Origin: Devosia nitrariae
GTDB lineage: Bacteria > Pseudomonadota > Alphaproteobacteria > Rhizobiales > Devosiaceae
NCBI RefSeq assembly: GCF_030160115.1
Contig: NZ_BSNS01000011.1
Location: 620,001 to 684,000, forward strand
DNA: 64,000 nucleotides
Reading direction: 5' to 3'
Shown here one piece after another: positions 62,301 to 64,000 of the stretch. Both the position numbers and the translations under genes were made by a program. Within the stretch, counting starts at the first letter, position 1. Every line of letters starts with the position of its first letter. The notes under the pieces were generated by a model. It was not told where the DNA came from. It worked only from the letters and a program-made list of their open reading frames with translations, and searched no databases.

Positions 62301-63595
62301 ATAACCTCACTGTCACCAATGACGGCGGGCAAACGGTCGTCGATGCCTGGCCGCAGGACCCCGGTCCAACCTTCAACGGGAAGGCTGCTGCCGGATCCCT
62401 CTCCGCCTTCGCGCCGGGACCCGTCACGCTGTTCCCCGGACAGCACGCGGATTTTACCGCGAGCTATACGCTGACCGAGACCGATATCGTCAACGCCGCA
62501 GGCATCGAGGACGGGGTTGAAAACACCGCGACGGCCATAGGCTACGTCAATGGCAATGTGGTCACCGGCACGCCGGTGGAGTCGCAGCAGAGCACGGTCA
62601 CAGTGGCCCTCCCTGCCGCCGCGCTCGGCGACATTGCGATCGCCAAGGTCGCGTTTCTGCGCCACATACGGCGCGGGGAGGAGGCGCCGTTCGCCATCAC
62701 AATAAGCAACCTGTCGCCCACAGCCGCCACGGGCCTCACGGTAATCGATACACTGCCTTCCGGCTTCCGCTTCGTCGAGGGCTCGGCCAGCATCGACGGC
62801 GTCGCGGCAACGCCCGTCGTCGAAGGGCTGCGGGTGATCTTCGAGAACGTCACGGTTCCGGCCAACAGCCAGATCGAGATCCGGCTGCGCATGCTGGCCC
62901 TCAGTTCCGCTGGACCCGGCGAGCACGTCAACCGGGCAAGCGTCACCGACACCTCCGGCAATCCGCTGGCGCCGGAGGCGACGGCATCGGTTGAGATCCT
63001 GGTCGAACCGGTGTTCGACTGCGGCGACATCATCGGGCGGGTGTTCGACGACCAGAACCGCAACGGCTATCAGGACCAAGGCGAATTGGGCCTGCCGGGC
63101 GTGCGCATCGCCACGGTCAATGGTTGGCTGGTGACCACCGATGCCCATGGCCGGTTCCACGTCGCCTGCGCGGCGCTGCCCGACCAGCGCATCGGCTCGA
63201 ACTTCATCATGAAGGTCGACACCCGCACCCTGCCGACGGGCTATCGCCTGACGACGGAGAACCCGCGGGTGGTGCGGCTGACCGCCGGCAAGATGACCGA
63301 ACTGAACTTCGGGGCTTCGATCGGCCGGGTGGTGCGCCTCGACCTGCAGGACGCGGCCTTCGAGCCGGGCCGGATCGAGCTGCGTGAGCAGTGGGCGGAG
63401 GGACTGGATCAACTGATCGCCTTCCTTGCCGAGGAGCAGTCGGTGCTGCGCCTCACCTATCTCGAGCCGGGCGGAAATCTTGAGCTGGCCGAAGAGCGCC
63501 TCGAGCATCTCTCCGAGCTCATCGGCGAGCGCTGGCGGCAAACCTCCGGACAATACCGGTTGGAAATCGAAATGCGTGTGGAGACGGGTAAATGA
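56375..63595 (+). CDS. Giant secreted repeat protein (DUF11, DUF7507 and SdrD-B-like domains)
   Basis: A 2406-residue exported protein, probably a surface or matrix adhesin. A long signal peptide ends near residue 58 (FSSGTAHA-QA). An SdrD-B-like domain follows at about 250-380 (YVDNNTNGVFDAGDG), then two DUF11 domains at about 386-513 and 711-842 (ADLSITKDDGVATYTPG), with a jelly-roll-like domain between (NNGSFESPN). Residues 1131-1950 hold seven near-identical DUF7507 repeats plus an eighth divergent one, then a further DUF11-like domain, another SdrD-B-like domain (FDDQNRNGYQDQGELGLPGV) and a C-terminal segment vaguely OmpA-like. No LPXTG or autotransporter barrel is seen. AAGGGG precedes the ATG; an ATG 50 codons upstream was rejected. 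The next gene overlaps its stop. Confidence 0.9.
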   Translation: MQKLISLRDHACHVGCSVARATRWLAELPVRAEARRSALVALVTIGALSFSSGTAHAQAIWETLLLQTFGQGAEPISSNPDAQLAPGTSSHMDGVYYVVTNPSLANPAWHNGPDHTTGAGYMALFNANYQSPYYRISSPVEVPGATYRASYWTANAIRYDADPVYSDGYIGLTVEDQASGGTILATGPGNSTPLARAATAGPLAWVERAVSFQLPINYAASEIYLNFVNTTPLVPQGNDIVVDDIRVEMATARISGRIYVDNNTNGVFDAGDGTLSASLPYVAVVDANNAVMDFVQIAADGTYLLANAAYSTSDIGQKVILLNSAPSLGQVVAAATVPSGYELVSETPNPTYGTTGALPLDGILNVVRADSATGDHPDFNIGLQLVEADLSISKDDGQTQYTPGGTVNYTIVVGNDGPSDVTGAQVSDPLPAGISTASWTCSAAGGGTCGAASGTGGISTTADLPAGTSVTYTLSMIVPIGFGGNLTNTATVTAPAGVTEANSANNSASDTDTQFTSPPGPGPGACNIANNGSFESPNIQTEPQRTGENTAYVNGYAIWRTTTYPIDGWQTVSGTVDFLRHFNNASHGTQSIDLFGTAAATFRQTFTGLVPGQSYSFSIDYSGMLTTNAGLVQLGNGAGVTPVTLATLRPAADAISNGNAGIPNTPAYSVTWSTFRYTFIAAGTEATIQFVETGAGTTGLFIDNFIFAGDAPCEADLSITKDDGVATYTPGLDTSYTIVVSNNGPGPVGAAQISDPLPAGITNASWTCGNATGGGVCGAASGTGAISTTANLPVGGSVTYTLTMGIPESYSGNLTNTATVTAPTGVTEIDAGNNTASDTDTLAPPPTSGACSPVRNLGGAFNPFGVNVSMTRTGTWQPNTYWTTFGSNYSITWTFSQPIPANWIQFAVFDVGGGATYPATLPSIRVTLGAGGTATPADFSLIPGWSSLMNDLTYTASTGALGYVRPNDGRKAAGALRGNSADTVKSITITGTNIEAGDYIVNTLYARPSCLTVAKVSEDGTGSFQIDMSNVVQDSGTTVPGVTLATTTAGTPVSSSPYKSIPGTAITLSEVVPAGWNLASAVCTDQNAANTGNPTVVGGFTSPAMTIPAANVRPESDLQCVFTNELAAPALTIEKTGTLNDTDGDGLIDLGETISYSFRVENTGGTELIGVTVNDQLLVDAGVAVSPGAQTLAPGGTATFTATYTPTQADIDAGQVSNTAIGTGTPPSGTPIDSPPDTAVVPPDDTPGLTIEKTGTLNDSDGDGLIDLGETISYSFLATNTGTVTLTGVTVIDPLLDAAGISVSPGPQTLAPRGTATFTATYTPTQADIDAGQVTNTATGTGTPPSGPPIDSPPDTVTVPPDQASGLTIEKTGTLNDLDGDDLIDLGETISYSFLVRNTGAVTLTNVTVTDPLVTVDQTPQTLAPAASFTFTATYTPTQADIDAGQVTNTATGTGTPPSGPPVDSPPDTAVVPPDDTPGLTIDKTGTLNDADGDGLIDLGETISYSFLATNTGGVTLTGVTIIDPLLDNAGIAVSPGAQTLAPGGTATFTATYTPTQADIDAGQVSNTATGTGTPPSGPPIDSPPDTSVVPPDQAPALVIEKTGTLNDLDGDDLIDLNETISYSFRVENTGTVTMTGVTVNDQLLVNAGISVSPGPQTLAPRGTTTFTATYTPTQADIDAGRVENTATGTGTPPSGPPIDSPPDTVIVPPDQTSGLTIDKTGTLNDGDGDGLIDPGETITYTFLAENTGTVTLTGVTVNDPLLGNAGISVTPGPQTLAPGGTATFTATYTPTQADIDAGRVENTATGTGIDPDGGTTESPPDTVTVPPDQTPRLIIEKEGTLNDADGDGLLDTGETITYTFLAQNTGAVTLTGVTVNDPLLTTAGISVTPGPQTLAPGGTVTFTAEYTPTQAQIDTGRVENTATGTGTPPSGPPIESPPDTVTVPPQPASLTLLKTGRFEDADGNGRANPGDTLTYNLTVTNDGGQTVVDAWPQDPGPTFNGKAAAGSLSAFAPGPVTLFPGQHADFTASYTLTETDIVNAAGIEDGVENTATAIGYVNGNVVTGTPVESQQSTVTVALPAAALGDIAIAKVAFLRHIRRGEEAPFAITISNLSPTAATGLTVIDTLPSGFRFVEGSASIDGVAATPVVEGLRVIFENVTVPANSQIEIRLRMLALSSAGPGEHVNRASVTDTSGNPLAPEATASVEILVEPVFDCGDIIGRVFDDQNRNGYQDQGELGLPGVRIATVNGWLVTTDAHGRFHVACAALPDQRIGSNFIMKVDTRTLPTGYRLTTENPRVVRLTAGKMTELNFGASIGRVVRLDLQDAAFEPGRIELREQWAEGLDQLIAFLAEEQSVLRLTYLEPGGNLELAEERLEHLSELIGERWRQTSGQYRLEIEMRVETGK
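59765..62620 (+). repeat. Tandem DUF7507 repeats, period 354 bases
   Basis: Copies begin at 59765, 60119, 60473, 60812, 61166, 61520 and 61874, with a divergent eighth at 62225. The period is 354 bases except 339 for the third and 351 for the seventh. Each copy encodes the pattern L-T-I-E/D-K-x-GTLND, an EF-hand-like acidic loop, GETISYSF, NTG, GVTV, PQTLAP, TATYTPTQADIDAG, NTATGTGTPPSGPP and SPPDT. Confidence 0.93.
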
Positions 63596-64000
63596 GCTGG
63601 GGGCAAGCAATGACACGCCATGGGGTCTCCATCTTCTCGCGGCGACTGCTGGCAAGTACGGCGCTGACCGCAAGTCTGGTGCTCACCGGTCCTGCCGCAG
63701 CGCAGGTCATCGGCAAAGCCGAATACGCCAGCGACACCGGCGGTCTCGTCATCGGCGAGAACACCGAAGCCGGGTCGCTCGCCGACATGGGCAGCATTCC
63801 GTTCATGATCAGCGTCGATGGCGAAACCGTCGACGAGAGCGAGGAGGTGCGCCCGGTCGATGCGCAGCGCCAGACCGACCTCGGTCTCAGCGCCGTCGAC
63901 ATCCAGGTCAAGTTCGACGGGCTCGACACCGAGCCGGTGCTCAACGTCCTCGCGGCGCCGCAACAAGGCGGCTACGCGCCCGGCGATGCGGTCGCCTTTA
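63592..64000 (+). CDS. Exported protein, partial (runs off window)
   Basis: The ATG overlaps the stop of the giant gene (ATGA), so the two are translationally coupled; an ATG six codons later behind GGGGG is an alternative start. A signal peptide is clear (FSRRLLASTALTASLVLTGP, cleavage about AAA-QV). The mature part seen so far (VIGKAEYASDTGGLVIGENT, ADMGSIPFMISVDGETVDES) is acidic and beta-rich, with no firm family. It is likely to work with the giant protein, for instance in its export or anchoring, by position only. Confidence 0.8.
   Translation, partial: MSWGQAMTRHGVSIFSRRLLASTALTASLVLTGPAAAQVIGKAEYASDTGGLVIGENTEAGSLADMGSIPFMISVDGETVDESEEVRPVDAQRQTDLGLSAVDIQVKFDGLDTEPVLNVLAAPQQGGYAPGDAVAF

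Overview
The window looks like chromosomal DNA of an alphaproteobacterium of the order Hyphomicrobiales (Rhizobiales), most like Devosiaceae (for example Pelagibacterium or Devosia). This rests on the high GC content, a full-length NdvB-type cyclic beta-1,2-glucan synthase, the guaB - RNA m5C methyltransferase - guaA neighbourhood, and several rhizobial-type palindromic intergenic repeats. The genus is an inference; no rRNA or tRNA gene is present to fix it.

Layout. 0-2.7 kb: a DHA2 drug exporter running off the left edge, two paralogous small membrane proteins and a CGNR zinc-finger regulator. 2.8-9.7 kb: the GMP branch of purine synthesis (guaB, guaA) around an RsmB-like methyltransferase, an acyltransferase and a DUF1349 protein. 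10.4-14.5 kb: an alkylation-response island: SDR, broken ester cyclase, ada, a second methyltransferase gene and a frameshifted DNA-repair 2OG oxygenase. Ada-box-like sites precede ada and the second methyltransferase gene. 14.6-19.3 kb: a histidine kinase beside the remnant of a response regulator, a DedA protein, a prokaryotic glutamate-receptor-like channel, a secreted protein and a small lipoprotein. 19.5-26.6 kb: AraC regulators, an ArsR-SRPBCC-SnoaL unit ending in a truncated exporter, and a SWIM zinc-finger/nucleotidyltransferase-like pair. 26.7-31.8 kb: SDR, PQQ-type sugar dehydrogenase, transglutaminase-like protease, small proteins and a cold-shock protein. 32.0-40.5 kb: the 2832-residue cyclic glucan synthase. 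40.7-49.1 kb: small proteins, an arginase-fold protein with altered metal ligands, sulfite dehydrogenase sorAB, and a stress-type cluster (erythromycin-esterase family, PEBP, two BON proteins). 49.2-54.6 kb: a type I secretion ABC/adaptor pair and a broken MscS channel. 55.2-64 kb: an AraC regulator followed by a 2406-residue secreted repeat protein and the start of a translationally coupled exported protein.

The most notable themes are the alkylation-repair island with its own regulatory sites, the glutamate-receptor-like channel with an atypical filter, the giant adhesin whose repeats each carry an EF-hand-like loop, and an unusually high number of broken or remnant genes (about nine). Some of these differ from an intact gene by a single base and could be sequencing errors; others (response regulator, MFS fragment, VOC and SDR remnants) are too degraded to be errors. 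No CRISPR array, rRNA, tRNA, integrase or recognisable intact insertion sequence was seen.
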